From assembly GCA_943735955.1 (NCBI GenBank), contig OX030962.1, positions 3,321,239 to 3,385,238 on the forward strand: DNA of 64,000 bases, in the 5' to 3' direction. A program made the position numbers and the translations under genes. Of this stretch, positions 25,401 to 35,483 are shown piece after piece. Each line of letters begins with the position of its first letter. The first letter of the stretch is position 1. The notes beneath the pieces were generated by a model that was given only the letters and a program-made list of their open reading frames with translations, did no database searches and was not told where the DNA came from. The stretch is from Piscicola geometra. Its lineage: Eukaryota > Annelida > Clitellata > Hirudinida > Piscicolidae.

Positions 25401-26130
25401 CTCTACAACTTATCCCTCTTGTTAATACAGGTGAAGGTGCAAAGTTCAACCTAATTAACTAAACTTATTATTGAAAATAGTTCACAAACAAAACTTTATT
25501 ACAAAAGTCTTTAGAAAACTGCTTTTATCAAACCAAATTCTGAAACAACCCCTCACAAAACAATCCTTCAAACAACAGAACAAACTTTTGAAACTTCACG
25601 CGCCAAAATGTGTCATTTAAAATAATAGTTTAAAAAAACTTTTTTCTCTTGTTATGTATCATTGAGGCAGTTACTTATTAAAAAGCGTGAGTGCCTTTGA
25701 AATCTCAAGCTTGCTATATCATATATGATATAGTTTTATTTTACGGTATTTAATTTTGCGCTTGTCTCGGTGTGTTTTGCGTTGTTATTACAAAAATTAT
25801 GTCCTAAAATCAGTGATATTCCAGTAACTGAAACTAAAAATAAGTTTTATTAAAACTGAAATAGAAATTATTGTTTTTTTACAAAAATGAAACGATATAG
25901 AAATGATAGATCTTTAAATCAACTGAAACAGAAAATATATTTATAAAAATATAATTTTTATAAGTGAAAATGATTTTTTTTGCAGCTTTGCACAAATTTA
26001 AGTATTTTTCCTAAATTCTGGAAGCAAAAGCAACCACCACATCTGAGACAACCACAACGACCACCTAACCATTTCCATTCCCACCACCCAACCCCGTCAT
26101 CAAGCTCCAGTCCATCAAAAACTTCATCCT
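25401..26130. other. Intergenic and KIFAP3 3'-flanking sequence
   Basis: No coding sequence is seen. Immediately beyond the KIFAP3 stop the minus strand reads GT-rich (plus strand: ACAACCACAACGACCACC). A possible AATAAA polyadenylation hexamer for KIFAP3 occurs on the minus strand near 25845. Confidence 0.35.
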
Positions 26131-27105
26131 TCACTTATTAGTCGCATAGAAGAGTGAGTTACTGAGAAGAAGATCAGGATCATAATCATCGAGATGACCT
26201 GAAAGAAAGGAGTTATTGTGGCTCAGAGCACCTTCATTGAAGCCAGCAGCAGACGCGGGTCGGTGGTAGCGGCCGCCACCATCACCGTAGTAGAAGTCAG
26301 TGTGGTCGAGAGTGGCTGCATCCTCAACGAACCCGCCAAAGTAGCTGTCGTTCGCATCAAGTTCTCGTGTGCCTAGCACCGTTTCGTGGTAGAACTGGCG
26401 TGAAAGCAGTAGAGCGCTGTGGTGGTCGAGGTGGTTTTGGTCGATTTCGAAGGCGAGGAGGCCCTGGTGGTTGAGTGGCTGCGTCGATTGGTGCTTGTCG
26501 ACCATCTCTATCCAATGCTGGTTGTGACAGCGGAACTTTTCTGATTGAACTCTTGCTCGCCACTCCGCATTCTCCTCCCCCACCACTTCCAATGCTGCTG
26601 CGCACAACTTTTTTCGGATAAAAATATTATTTTAAAATAAAGCATAAAAGTTTACAATCGATGATAATATAAACAGATAAAACATCAACCATAACGACCA
26701 CAACTACCACACCTACCGCAAAAACCACAAAAGCACAACAACCACAACTACCACAAAAGCACAACAACCACAACTACCACAAAAGCACAACAACCACATG
26801 AAACCACCTTTCTAACGCTGGCATTGTTATCATGTATGAGGTCGATGAGATAGGCGGGCACTTCGGTGGCGTTGACGATGCTGCAACGGATGGAGGGGTG
26901 TTGGATCAGGTGGTGGAAGGTAGTGACAATGAGAAGGACCTGGTGGTGGTGATAATGATGTGATGAGGATGTAGCAGTTGTGGAGCGGAGTTTTATTGAT
27001 ATTAGCTGATGAAGAATTATGACAAATTGTAAATGAGAAGAAATAATAAAAATTCAAAAGGACTGTTAATCTATGAAAATCTTATTGAATTAAAAAAAGT
27101 GTTAC

Positions 27106-27136
<31 letters not shown>

Positions 27137-30100
27137 GTCATTTTTGTATAGCGCCCGGGCACGCAACTGAAGCGCTTTCACTGCGTCGTAATGCAATAAA
27201 GAAATAAAAATAATTATAATAGTAATGTTATGAAAAGGAGAGCAAAGAGTAGCATGGAGTAATTATTAAGAATGATAGGCTAAGTTAAAGTAATGAGTTT
27301 TCAGTTTGGCTTTGAAAGTCGAAAATTGGTTGATGCTTCGAAGTGCAGGTGGAAGGGCATTCCAAGTTGTTGGAGCTGCGTGACGGAAAGCTCTTTTTGA
27401 GATGTTGTTTGTAGTGGATTCTTGGTTGAGGAGAAGAGATGAAGATGAACGCAGTTGTTTGTTTGATGTTTTTTTAGTTATGAGTTTGCTGAGATATGAC
27501 GGTATTGAGGTTTGAAGAATTTTGAATGTGGTGATGGCTATTTTAAAGGATATTCGAAAGTCTATAGGAAGCCAGTGGAGTTTTATAAGATTTTCCTTTG
27601 ATGATTGAACAAGGTGATGGCCTGGGTAATCACAGTTGAGTGTGATTCTAGCCGCCTTGTTTAAAACTGATTGTAGACGATTTCTTTCTTGATTGGTGAT
27701 ATTATATAATAGCGAGTTACAGTAGTCAAGTCTGCTTAGTATTAGACATCGGGAAAGTGAGGCGGAGAGATCAGTAGTAATGAATGGGCGTATGTGTTTG
27801 ATTGCTTTGAGATGATAGTGTGATGATTGGATGATAGATGTGATGTGGTTTTTGAAAGTGAGTTTGCTGTCTAGGGTGACTCCGAGTATTTTGAGATTGT
27901 TATTGATGGGGATTTTATCTGAGTTGATGTTGACAGATGATATTGTGTTTAAACTATTTAATTGATAAGAGGTGCCTAGTTTTATTATTTCTGATTTAGT
28001 GGTGTTAAACTGGAGATAGTTATTGAGAAACCAAGTTTCCATGGTTTGTATGCAAGATGTGAGGTTACTAGTAGCTTGGTTGGATGTATTAGGTGTGATG
28101 AATTGAAGAAGTTGTATATCATCAGCATATTTATGGTAGGTTATGTTGAATTGGTTGACTATATTTGAGATAGGTGAGATGTATGTGGTGAAAATAAGCG
28201 GTCCAAGAACAGAGCCTTGAGGAACGCCGTGTTGTATATTGGTTGGTGATGAGATGTGTGTACCTAATTTAACTTGATAATGTCTATTTTCTAAATAAGA
28301 TGACAGCCAGTTTAAAGCTGTTCCATCAACTCCAAATTCTATATGAAGTCTGTCGATGAGGATGGAATGGCTGATGGTGTCGAAGGCTGCTGATAGGTCG
28401 AGTGATGCGAGGAGGGTGGTATTTTTTGAGTCGCATCCGTTGAAAATGTGGTCAGTTAGATGGAGTAGGGCTGTTTCTGTAGAGTGGTAAGGTCTATAGG
28501 CTGATTGGTGACTGGGATAGTTTGGATTGGAGGTGATGTGAGGTTGTAGTTGTTTTAATACGGCCCTTTCCATAATTTTTGATATGGTGGACAGGTTGGA
28601 AATAGGTCGATAATTTGCTGGATTGGTTGTGTCGAGGTTGGCTTTCTTTAATATTGGTGTAATTTGGGCTGCTTTGAAAGTAGATGGAAAACATCCTTCT
28701 TGGAAAGATAAGTTGACGAGCTGTGAGATGGCTTTTGACAATATTGAGCTACATTGTCTTATAACTTGGTGAGGAAAAGGATCAATGGGCGATGTCTTCG
28801 TGCATGTAGCATGAATGATTTGTAATATATCTTCAGATGTTGTTGGTTTAAAGTTAGATATGGGGTCAATGATGTTTTTTCTATGAGTGTGTATGAACTG
28901 TTCGTTTTGAGGTTGTGATAGGAGATTATCAATATTCTTATGAATATTTTCAATTTTGCTGCTGAAAAAGTTGTTGAAGATGGAAGCCTTGTTTGTATTG
29001 CTTGAGTTGTTGGATGGATCATTTTTTTGCCGGTGTAATAGTTTATTTAGATTGTGCCATAGAGTACGTGGGTTATTGGATGAATCTATTTCCGTTTTAA
29101 TTATTTCTATTCTTGATTTAATAATTGCTTCTCTTGTTGATGCTTTAGCTTTATTATATAGTTGTTTATTAGAAGATGAAGGATCTTTAAAATAGGTTTT
29201 CTCAGCTTTCCTTCTGTGTCTTTTGGCTCTAATTGCCTCCAGTGAAATTTTGTGGCGATTTTGGTGTGATCGTCGTATGACTTTTGTTTGTAGTGGCGCA
29301 TACTTATCTAATAGTTTGAGGATGACCTTATTTATGTGTTCGACGTATTGGTCTGTAGTGCAACTCTTGCAATCTAATATAGAAGATGATTTGAGGTCAA
29401 TATTGAAATTGATCCAGTCTATTTTTTTGATCCTACGGTATTTAATTATGGTGCTGATAGGAATTGGCTTTATTAATGATAGGGTAGATGAAATGAGATG
29501 ATGATCTGAAAATAGTGTTGGATGTATAGAATGATTAGTGATGAAACTAGATGCGTTGATGCAGGTTATGAGTAGGTCGAGTGTATTGCCGTTTTCGTGA
29601 GTTGGTGCGTTTATGTGCTGATATAGGTTGTATTCGTCGATGATATTTTGGAGCTTTTCATTAATTAGTGTGGTAGAGTTAGAAGTATGAGGAGGGTTAA
29701 AATCTCCACACAGGATTAAATTAGAATTTAGGGAGGTTAATGAATCGATAAGTTGGGAGAATTGTATGATGAAATTAGTGAGTGAGTTATTAGGTGGCCT
29801 ATAAATAATGACTATGTGTAAAGGAGTTTGTGTATTAGTTAGTTTAATTATAAGATATTCATAATCTGGGGTTACTTCTGTTTTGACTACGGTGCACTTT
29901 ATGGTGGCCTTATGTATGAAGGCAAGGCCGCCTCCCCTTTTGCCGTCATAAGTGCCCCTGTGACTGTGTGTTACGGAATACCCTGGTGGTGCTGAGTCAT
30001 TCTTGATCGCTGTCGGAGCGTCTGAGGGTATCCATGTTTCTGTAAGACATAACATGTCTAGTTTATAGTCATTGATTAAGTCATGTAACAGGCCCGCTTT

Positions 30101-30744
30101 TTTAACGGCAGACCTGGTGTTTAAAGAACCCAGTTTTAGTTGCTTTAAACTTGCTGTTTTTTGTGTTGGTGAAGATTTTGAAGAGTTTGGTAGAGATGTA
30201 TACGAGTTTGGCGGAGATATAGAGGAGTTTGATGGAGATTTAGCTAAGTTTGTTGGAGATATAGAGGAGATTGATGGAGATTTAGCTAAGTTTGTTGGAG
30301 ATTTAGATGAATTTGAGTTTGATTTTGGTTTCCAGATTTTGCTGATGAATAATGTGTTTCGTAACTTTTTGTAGACTCGAGTGATTTGAGAACGGATTTC
30401 AAGAAGTTGTGATGATGAGTAGGCTAATCTAGATGAAGTCATAGTTTTTATAATCTGATTAAATTTGATTAAGATCAAACGAGATAGGTTAGAACGAGAT
30501 TTTGGTAGACATGTTGGAAGCAGCGAGAATGAAAGAAAGTTAAGAAATATTTAGACTTAGCCAAATTATATGTAAAATAAAAACATATAATTAATTTGAA
30601 AAAGTTAATGTTGAAGAGTAATTAATAGTAAGTTACGACGAGTGAGGAAACACGCCATGTTGTTAGCATAGACATGAGATTTATGACCATGAAGCCGCTG
30701 AAGATGACGATGATGATGCTGCTGCTGCTGATGATGATGCTGCT

Positions 30745-30775
<31 letters not shown>

Positions 30776-33499
30776 ACTGACCATATAGTCATCTTCCTGC
30801 TTGAGCTTGAGCAAGTTGATGAGGTTGCAGATGAGGCGGGTGTTGTAGAGCATCACTGCAGACGCTTCATCCACACACGCCACCCCCAGAAGCAGTACTA
30901 ACTGTGGTGATGATGCTGATGACGATGATGGTGTGGATTGTGGTGGTGTGGATGGTGTAGTGATGATGATGATTACAATGGTTTTAATGGTGATGATGAT
31001 TACAGTGATTATAATAGTGATAGTGATGCTGATGATAGTGAACAACAAGCACTACCACCACAAATGCCCTCAACAACACTACAACCTCAGCGGTTAGTTG
31101 TTGGTCGTGCACATCGCTGTTCGTCATGGCAACCACCCTCTGCAGCTGCTCTCCCAACCACTCGACCAAGGAATACTCGTGCAGCAGGACGGAGTAGTCG
31201 ACCTCTCTCAAATACGCCAGCATGCCCAGGCATTCGGCGGAGAAGTCGTTGCGGAAGGCATCTTTCGCCTCGTCTGCCAGCTCTGCCACGTATTTCAGAT
31301 ACGCCCTGTGGTGCTTGCAGTCCGTGTCTTTGTGCGAGTCGTTGTTTGTGTCTTTGCGTTTAGTTTTGTCTGTGTCTTTGTCAGCGTCTTTGTCTTTTCT
31401 CTTTTCATTGAGTGGCAAAAAGGAATGTTTGAGGATGTTCTTGAGCAACTTGGCCACCAGGGGCGTCCTGCTCTTGAAGGCGTGTCTGAAGAGGCTCCTG
31501 ATGCAGCGATGTTCTGCCATGTGGGAGGCGCATGTGGCGTCGTTGGAGAGGTTCACCAGGAGGGCCAGTGCCTTCGTGGAGTGGTTGTGGTGGCTGGGTG
31601 GGTAGTTGTGGTGGCTGGATGGGTAGTTGTGGTGGGGAGGGTGGGTAGTTGTGGTGGCGAGGGTGGTTGTGGTGGGGAGGGTGGTTGTGGTGGGTGGGTG
31701 GTTGTGGTGGGTGGGTGGTTGTGGTGGGTGGGTGGGTAGTTGTGGTGGGGAGGGTGGTTGTGGTGGGGAGGGTGGTTGTGGTGGGAAGGGTGGTTGTGGT
31801 GGGAAGGGTGATTGTGGTGGGTGGCTGGTTGTGGTGGGTGGGTGGTTGTGGTGAAGAGGGTGGTTGTGGTGGGAAGGGTGGTTGTGGTGGGAAAAGTGGT
31901 TGTGGTGGAGAGGTTGGTTCTGGTAGAAGAGTGATTTAATGACAAGGGGGGTTGAAGTGGTAAAGAAAATGGCTGAACTAAAATGTTGTATAAATGGCTG
32001 GTAAGTTTGAATGCTAATTTAATTAACAACTTACTGAATGCACCACCACACAATAATAAAAACAGCCTGTAGTGCATTACAAATATTGTAACATGGTCTG
32101 CGTCTGTCAGGCTTTGATTAAATAGAACAAGACTGCACTATTGAGATAATAAGATATTCAAAAAAAGCACCTCCACTTGTGGGTTCTCCCTGGTGGCAAA
32201 GAGGATTGTCTTGAAGAGGAAGGGGATGGTGGCAGACATGGATTCTCTGGCGACATGCTCCATGCTGATGTGGTAGAGGAGGCATGTGGCCACCAACTTG
32301 TCATCCTCCCTCGCCTCTTCTGTCAGCACTGAACAGACCCTCTCAACTAAGCTTGTCTCCTTCATTTGCCGCCTCAACTCTGTGTCGAAACTGAGGTTCA
32401 GCAGCAGACGTAGGGTGATGTTGGTGAGGTCGGCGTTGTGAGATGATGCGAGCACTTCTCGGAGGCGACTCACGATGTCCTCACTCGCCATGGCGTCCTT
32501 ATTCTCGACCACGATCGAGAGTTTCTTGAGGAAGGAGACAACGAGGATGATGAGTTCGGGGTTGTGATGGCGCTCTAGCACGCGCACGAGCAGAGACACT
32601 ATGCCCTTCTTGTGCATTTTTACTTCCACCTTTGTGTCTTCTGCCACGTTCATCAGCAAGTAGAAGGCAACCCTCAAGAGCTGCTCCTGCTTGCCTGCCA
32701 GCTGCTGCAGCTGCTTTGAAAACTTTCCACCCTTCTGAATGGTCTCCTTGGCCACGCCTCTCTTCTCCTTCCACGTGTCATACTTGTTGATTTCTTGTTC
32801 AATTATGCGCATACATAATGACCCGATCTGGAAATGAGCTACAACTGGGTGTAGTTGAGTGTAGCTAGAGAAGCAGAAAAAGATGTAGATGATGTTTGTC
32901 GCCAGTTGGGTGTTGTCTTTCCACTCCTCCGTCAGGACTCTCGCCAGTGCTCCAAGAAGTATTTCATTTTGACAGAGCTCATTTAGATTTTCTGAGTTTC
33001 GGGCTAACTGCAGAATTAGTGCAGTTCCTTTCAATTTTTCTTCAGTGTCATCATACATCATTTCTAAATATGTTTCCAGGTCATTAATGTTTGCTGTCTC
33101 TTTCACTTCACCTCCTCCTAAATTGTCTATTTCAAGATTTGACTCTTTTTTTGTTTTATCAGTATGCGGCATATTCATTTTTAGTGATGAGTTAGTCTCT
33201 TTGCGTTTCTGCAAATAATACAGCAACTGCTCCACCTCTGAAATTTTGCTTTGGTGAATAATATTATTCTTCTCAATTATCTTCCTCGCCATTTGTTTTA
33301 TGTCAGTATTTTCAGTAAGTGAAGTCACTCTGATTACTTTCTGGCACGCCTTTTTTTCCCCGAGCACAGGGGCTCCGATTTCTGAGAGGATTATGGCTTC
33401 TACTTCATAATTCACTACTAGGGCTTTCTCTGTCGGATGTACGTCAATTGAACCTCCCGTCAACTTCTTTTTCAAAAATTTGGCTTTATCGTCGCTCAT
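26131..33499 (-). CDS. KIFAP3: Kinesin-associated protein 3 (kinesin-2 accessory subunit)
   Basis: Non-motor subunit of heterotrimeric kinesin-2, an armadillo-repeat protein that links the motor pair to cargo and is needed for intraflagellar transport in cilia. Five exons on the minus strand: 33499-32171, 31571-31086, 30901-30782, 26939-26808, 26607-26131. All junctions are phase 0 with GT-AG, giving 847 residues (vertebrate proteins about 790). The N-terminus GGSIDVHPTEKALVVNYEVEA and the motif ATNIIYIFFCFSSYTQLHPV, then LLRVAFYLLMNVAEDTKVE and LRLLLNLSFDTELRRQM, are typical. The last exon has EWRARVQSEKFRCHNQHW. Oddities are a Lys/Asp-rich insert in exon 2, a minisatellite filling intron 1 and a full-length LINE in intron 3. 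It appears functional. Confidence 0.95.
26690..26800. repeat. Short tandem repeat in KIFAP3 intron 4
   Basis: Three to four copies of a 27-bp unit containing ACAACCACAACTACCACAAA lie between exon 4 and exon 5 of KIFAP3. On the transcript they are GT-rich and sit just downstream of the exon 4 donor. Confidence 0.85.
27105..30545 (-). mobile_element. Apparently intact L2/CR1-like LINE in KIFAP3 intron 3 (LINE-3 of window)
   Basis: A minus-strand LINE in the same orientation as KIFAP3. It has a short 5' leader, one uninterrupted 1070-codon ORF (30478 to 27266), and a 3' UTR with GAAAGCGCTTCAGTTGCG and GGGCGCTATACAAAAATG followed by an (ATT)n tail at 27110-27130. The 3' architecture (paired GCGCT motifs then a simple tail) matches LINE-1, but the sequence is a different subfamily. 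No frameshift or stop was seen. No target duplication was identified, as is common for this group. It accounts for most of the 3842-bp intron. Confidence 0.9.
27266..30478 (-). CDS. LINE-3 ORF2p: APE endonuclease and reverse transcriptase
   Basis: Retrotransposition enzyme of 1070 residues. Residues about 1-110 are a Ser/Pro/Asn-rich leader with the repeat NLAKSPSxSSIS. The endonuclease (about 115-340) shows LGSLNTRSAV, LCLTETW with the catalytic Glu, IIYRPPNNS, LILCGDFNPP, NGNTLDLLIT and TLFSDHHL. The reverse transcriptase (about 540-860) shows NYRPISNLSTISKIMERAV, YRPYHSTETALL, motif A SLDLSAAFDTISH, motif B HGVPQGSVLGPLIF and motif C YADD. The C-terminal region contains LHWLPIDFRI and WNALPPALR. 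All catalytic residues are present. It could be a still-mobile element, with N-terminal ORF1-like functions either absent or fused in the leader. Confidence 0.92.
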   Translation of the reverse strand: MILIKFNQIIKTMTSSRLAYSSSQLLEIRSQITRVYKKLRNTLFISKIWKPKSNSNSSKSPTNLAKSPSISSISPTNLAKSPSNSSISPPNSYTSLPNSSKSSPTQKTASLKQLKLGSLNTRSAVKKAGLLHDLINDYKLDMLCLTETWIPSDAPTAIKNDSAPPGYSVTHSHRGTYDGKRGGGLAFIHKATIKCTVVKTEVTPDYEYLIIKLTNTQTPLHIVIIYRPPNNSLTNFIIQFSQLIDSLTSLNSNLILCGDFNPPHTSNSTTLINEKLQNIIDEYNLYQHINAPTHENGNTLDLLITCINASSFITNHSIHPTLFSDHHLISSTLSLIKPIPISTIIKYRRIKKIDWINFNIDLKSSSILDCKSCTTDQYVEHINKVILKLLDKYAPLQTKVIRRSHQNRHKISLEAIRAKRHRRKAEKTYFKDPSSSNKQLYNKAKASTREAIIKSRIEIIKTEIDSSNNPRTLWHNLNKLLHRQKNDPSNNSSNTNKASIFNNFFSSKIENIHKNIDNLLSQPQNEQFIHTHRKNIIDPISNFKPTTSEDILQIIHATCTKTSPIDPFPHQVIRQCSSILSKAISQLVNLSFQEGCFPSTFKAAQITPILKKANLDTTNPANYRPISNLSTISKIMERAVLKQLQPHITSNPNYPSHQSAYRPYHSTETALLHLTDHIFNGCDSKNTTLLASLDLSAAFDTISHSILIDRLHIEFGVDGTALNWLSSYLENRHYQVKLGTHISSPTNIQHGVPQGSVLGPLIFTTYISPISNIVNQFNITYHKYADDIQLLQFITPNTSNQATSNLTSCIQTMETWFLNNYLQFNTTKSEIIKLGTSYQLNSLNTISSVNINSDKIPINNNLKILGVTLDSKLTFKNHITSIIQSSHYHLKAIKHIRPFITTDLSASLSRCLILSRLDYCNSLLYNITNQERNRLQSVLNKAARITLNCDYPGHHLVQSSKENLIKLHWLPIDFRISFKIAITTFKILQTSIPSYLSKLITKKTSNKQLRSSSSLLLNQESTTNNISKRAFRHAAPTTWNALPPALRSINQFSTFKAKLKTHYFNLAYHS
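30703..30776. repeat. CAT/CAG trinucleotide array next to KIFAP3 exon 3 donor
   Basis: Interleaved ATG and CTG trinucleotides (minus strand CAT, CAG) begin 6 nt after the exon 3 donor gtcagt. A His/Gln-rich extension would be encoded if the donor were skipped, but the conserved protein continues in the exon at 26939, so I read this as intronic. Confidence 0.85.
31585..31930. repeat. GT-rich minisatellite filling KIFAP3 intron 1
   Basis: Variable-length units of GTGGTTGTGGTGGGTGG and GGGAGGGTGGTTGTGGTG occupy about 345 bp, ending only about a dozen bases before the inferred acceptor at 31572-31573. On the transcript strand it is CCACAACCACCC. Long Gly/Val/Trp frames across it are artefacts. 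Confidence 0.92.
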
Positions 33500-33770
33500 T
33501 TGCTTTGAAAAGTATTTAATATTGAATAAGAAACCTTGAAGTGATACCCAGGTCTATCTAATTCCATCTATAAACAAAGTATCGCCATAGTAATTTGACA
33601 TATGTTTATCACTTTTAATTAAGAAACAAGCATTATCTATTTAGATATTTTAAATATATAAAAAATATTTACTTCTATTAAATCTTAGATTCATATTTTA
33701 AATTTTGGTAATGGTCCAGTCAAAGATTTGAAATTATTTAAGACAACGTATTTTTTAACCCACTAAATTT
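33500..33770. promoter_or_regulatory. Putative bidirectional promoter with RFX X-box-like site
   Basis: Only 271 bp separate the KIFAP3 start codon (minus) from the start codon of the plus-strand gene. Within it, at 33581-33594, ATCGCCATAGTAAT matches the ciliary X-box pattern RYYNYYATRRNRAC at 13 of 14 positions on either strand. It lies 82 nt upstream of the KIFAP3 ATG, the range usual for RFX-controlled ciliary genes. The match is from memory of the consensus; no scan of the background rate in this AT-rich genome was possible. Confidence 0.5.
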
Positions 33771-34575
33771 ATGGATGACAAAAATAATAAATTGGCATTT
33801 AATTTCAAATACAGAGAAAACATGAATCGCCTTTATGAAGAATTAGGAGAAAAATTAAAGAAAATTAACTTCGAAAACATTCAAGTTATAGTATAACTGT
33901 TATACATTCTCATTCTTTATAATATAAAATTTATACACATTAATAAAATTCACAATTTATCAATCTTTGCTTTTACTACAGGAAATGTTCTCTCCAGAAG
34001 ACAACTTCTTCTTGGCACGGCAGAATAAAAGTGACATAGATACATGCGACGAATACTTTGACGCAGACGATAGCATGGCAAACAGGCTTCTGGGAGCCAA
34101 CGCAAGCGAAGAGATTGAAAAGGTGACTCAACTAGTGAGCAATATTGGACCTCCTCGCAAGGTCTACTTGTCTTCTTGTGGAGAAAAAACTCTTGATAAA
34201 GATATTGATTGTAATAAGACTCATGAGAAAAAAACAAAAAAAGAAATAAATAACAAAGAAATAATAGTAAAAATCTCCAAAAATTCCCAAACTGAGAAAC
34301 AGAACAACAGTCAAAAACTACCACAGCAACACCAAGAAACACAAGTGATGGTTGAACAACATGGAATTCAAGCTAAAACCCTTCAAATAGACCAAAAGAA
34401 ACAGCAAGAAGAACAACAAAAAAGAATAAGCAGCAAAGCAGAAGAGAGCAGTGGTAGCAGACACAACAACTGGGCAGCCACTGTAGAGTTGTTGAAGCAG
34501 CAGTCGTCTGCCATAGCTGCTGACTACTTTAGCAAGAACAACATCATTCTCAATGACGACCTTGGTCTTGCATAA
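33771..34575 (+). CDS. Unrecognised protein, divergent neighbour of KIFAP3
   Basis: I do not recognise the family. Two exons, 33771-33884 (38 codons) and 33982-34575, join in phase 0 across a 97-bp GT-AG intron with a good acceptor (ttactacag), giving 235 residues. The N-terminal part (FKYRENMNRLYEELGEKLKK) could be helical. A middle segment reads FSPEDNFFLARQ and YFDADDSMANRLLGANASEE, followed by a long Lys/Gln-rich low-complexity stretch and a C-terminal NWAATVELLKQQSSAIAADY. Sharing a promoter with KIFAP3 suggests, but does not show, a ciliary role. The stop at 34575 may not be the end: an alternative donor at 34565 is in phase with an acceptor at 34636, which would fuse it to the exons that follow. 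Confidence 0.6.
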
Positions 34576-34636
34576 TTTTCCTTGAACTGTACATACTATA
34601 TACTATAGTCTATACATATTTGTGCTTTACATATAG

Positions 34637-35380
34637 TGATAGTCATTACATTTTCTAAAAGTCCAAGAAGAATATCAACATCATCATCAGCATCATCATC
34701 AACATCATCATCATCAGAACGAGATCTACCCTTTGAAGAGAGGTTCAACAATGGAGATGGCGCCTACATGCCCCTGCAGCAAGAGGAAGGTGAGTCCATT
34801 AGGAGGGAGGCTGTTTCGATAGGGGAGAAGAGTGTTTTAATCCAGTGAGAATATTCATCGTTGCACACCATTCCGATGCAACCATTAAATATTGATGCCT
34901 TCAAATCTTCTTTCGATAGAAAAGTCTCTGATGCAACATCTGCAAGAAATGGCCGCAAATAATTGCAACAGTGCGACCCGGAAACATGACGTATACAAAC
35001 TAACTATGACATCATCAGTGCTGGAGGAAGCTGTGGAGGTGGTGAAAGGTGTAGAGAGTGGCAAAGGATCAAATGGATCCTGGGGGAGTGTAGATGAAGG
35101 TGGTGTTGGTGGGAATAATGGTGGCATGAAAGACGTGGGAGTGGCTAGTAGTTTTTATGGAACTGAGGTGAAACTGAGTAATTGTGTGAAAAAAAACATA
35201 AGATATTCGCATAATTCAATTTTAAGCGCACAAAAAGTCGTCAATGGGAACAATAAGTATACCTTCAAGGCACAACTCCCGAAGAGCAGACAAGGTTGTA
35301 GTGATGATGATGACGGAGTTGTCCACAGTAGACAAGAGTGGTTGCAAATGAAAGAAGCTTCTAAGAAAAAAACTAATTAA
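34637..35380 (+). CDS. Unrecognised Ser-rich exons, possible continuation of the preceding gene
   Basis: Two exons, about 34637-34789 and 34920-35380, are joined by a strong donor (AAG followed by gtgagt) and an acceptor cgatag in matching phase. The first encodes RRISTSSSASSS and DLPFEERFNNGDGAYMP. The second encodes KSLMQHLQEMAANN, TSSVLEEAVEVVKG, a Gly-rich stretch and NNKYTFKAQLPKSRQG. No start codon with context was evident, so these exons probably belong to the gene starting at 33771. The frame stops at 35378-35380 just after a run of seven A; dropping one A would extend it by about 35 acidic codons to 35483. The function is unknown. Confidence 0.5.
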
Positions 35381-35483
35381 TATTGAAGATGAATATGATG
35401 AAGAGGATGAGGATGATGAGGAGGGGGAGAAGGATGAGGGTGATGATTTTGATTATGTGAAAGGAGATCAGGGTTATAAATAA

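Noticed and set aside
30605..31048. KIFAP3 exon 3 read through into a His/Gln-rich tail
   Set aside because: A good donor precedes the His codons and the conserved protein continues in phase at 26939, so the tail is intronic.
31098..31939. Gly/Val/Trp-rich 213-codon frame and its Thr/Pro/His antisense
   Set aside because: Overlies the intron 1 minisatellite and part of KIFAP3 exon 2 antisense; no conserved domain.
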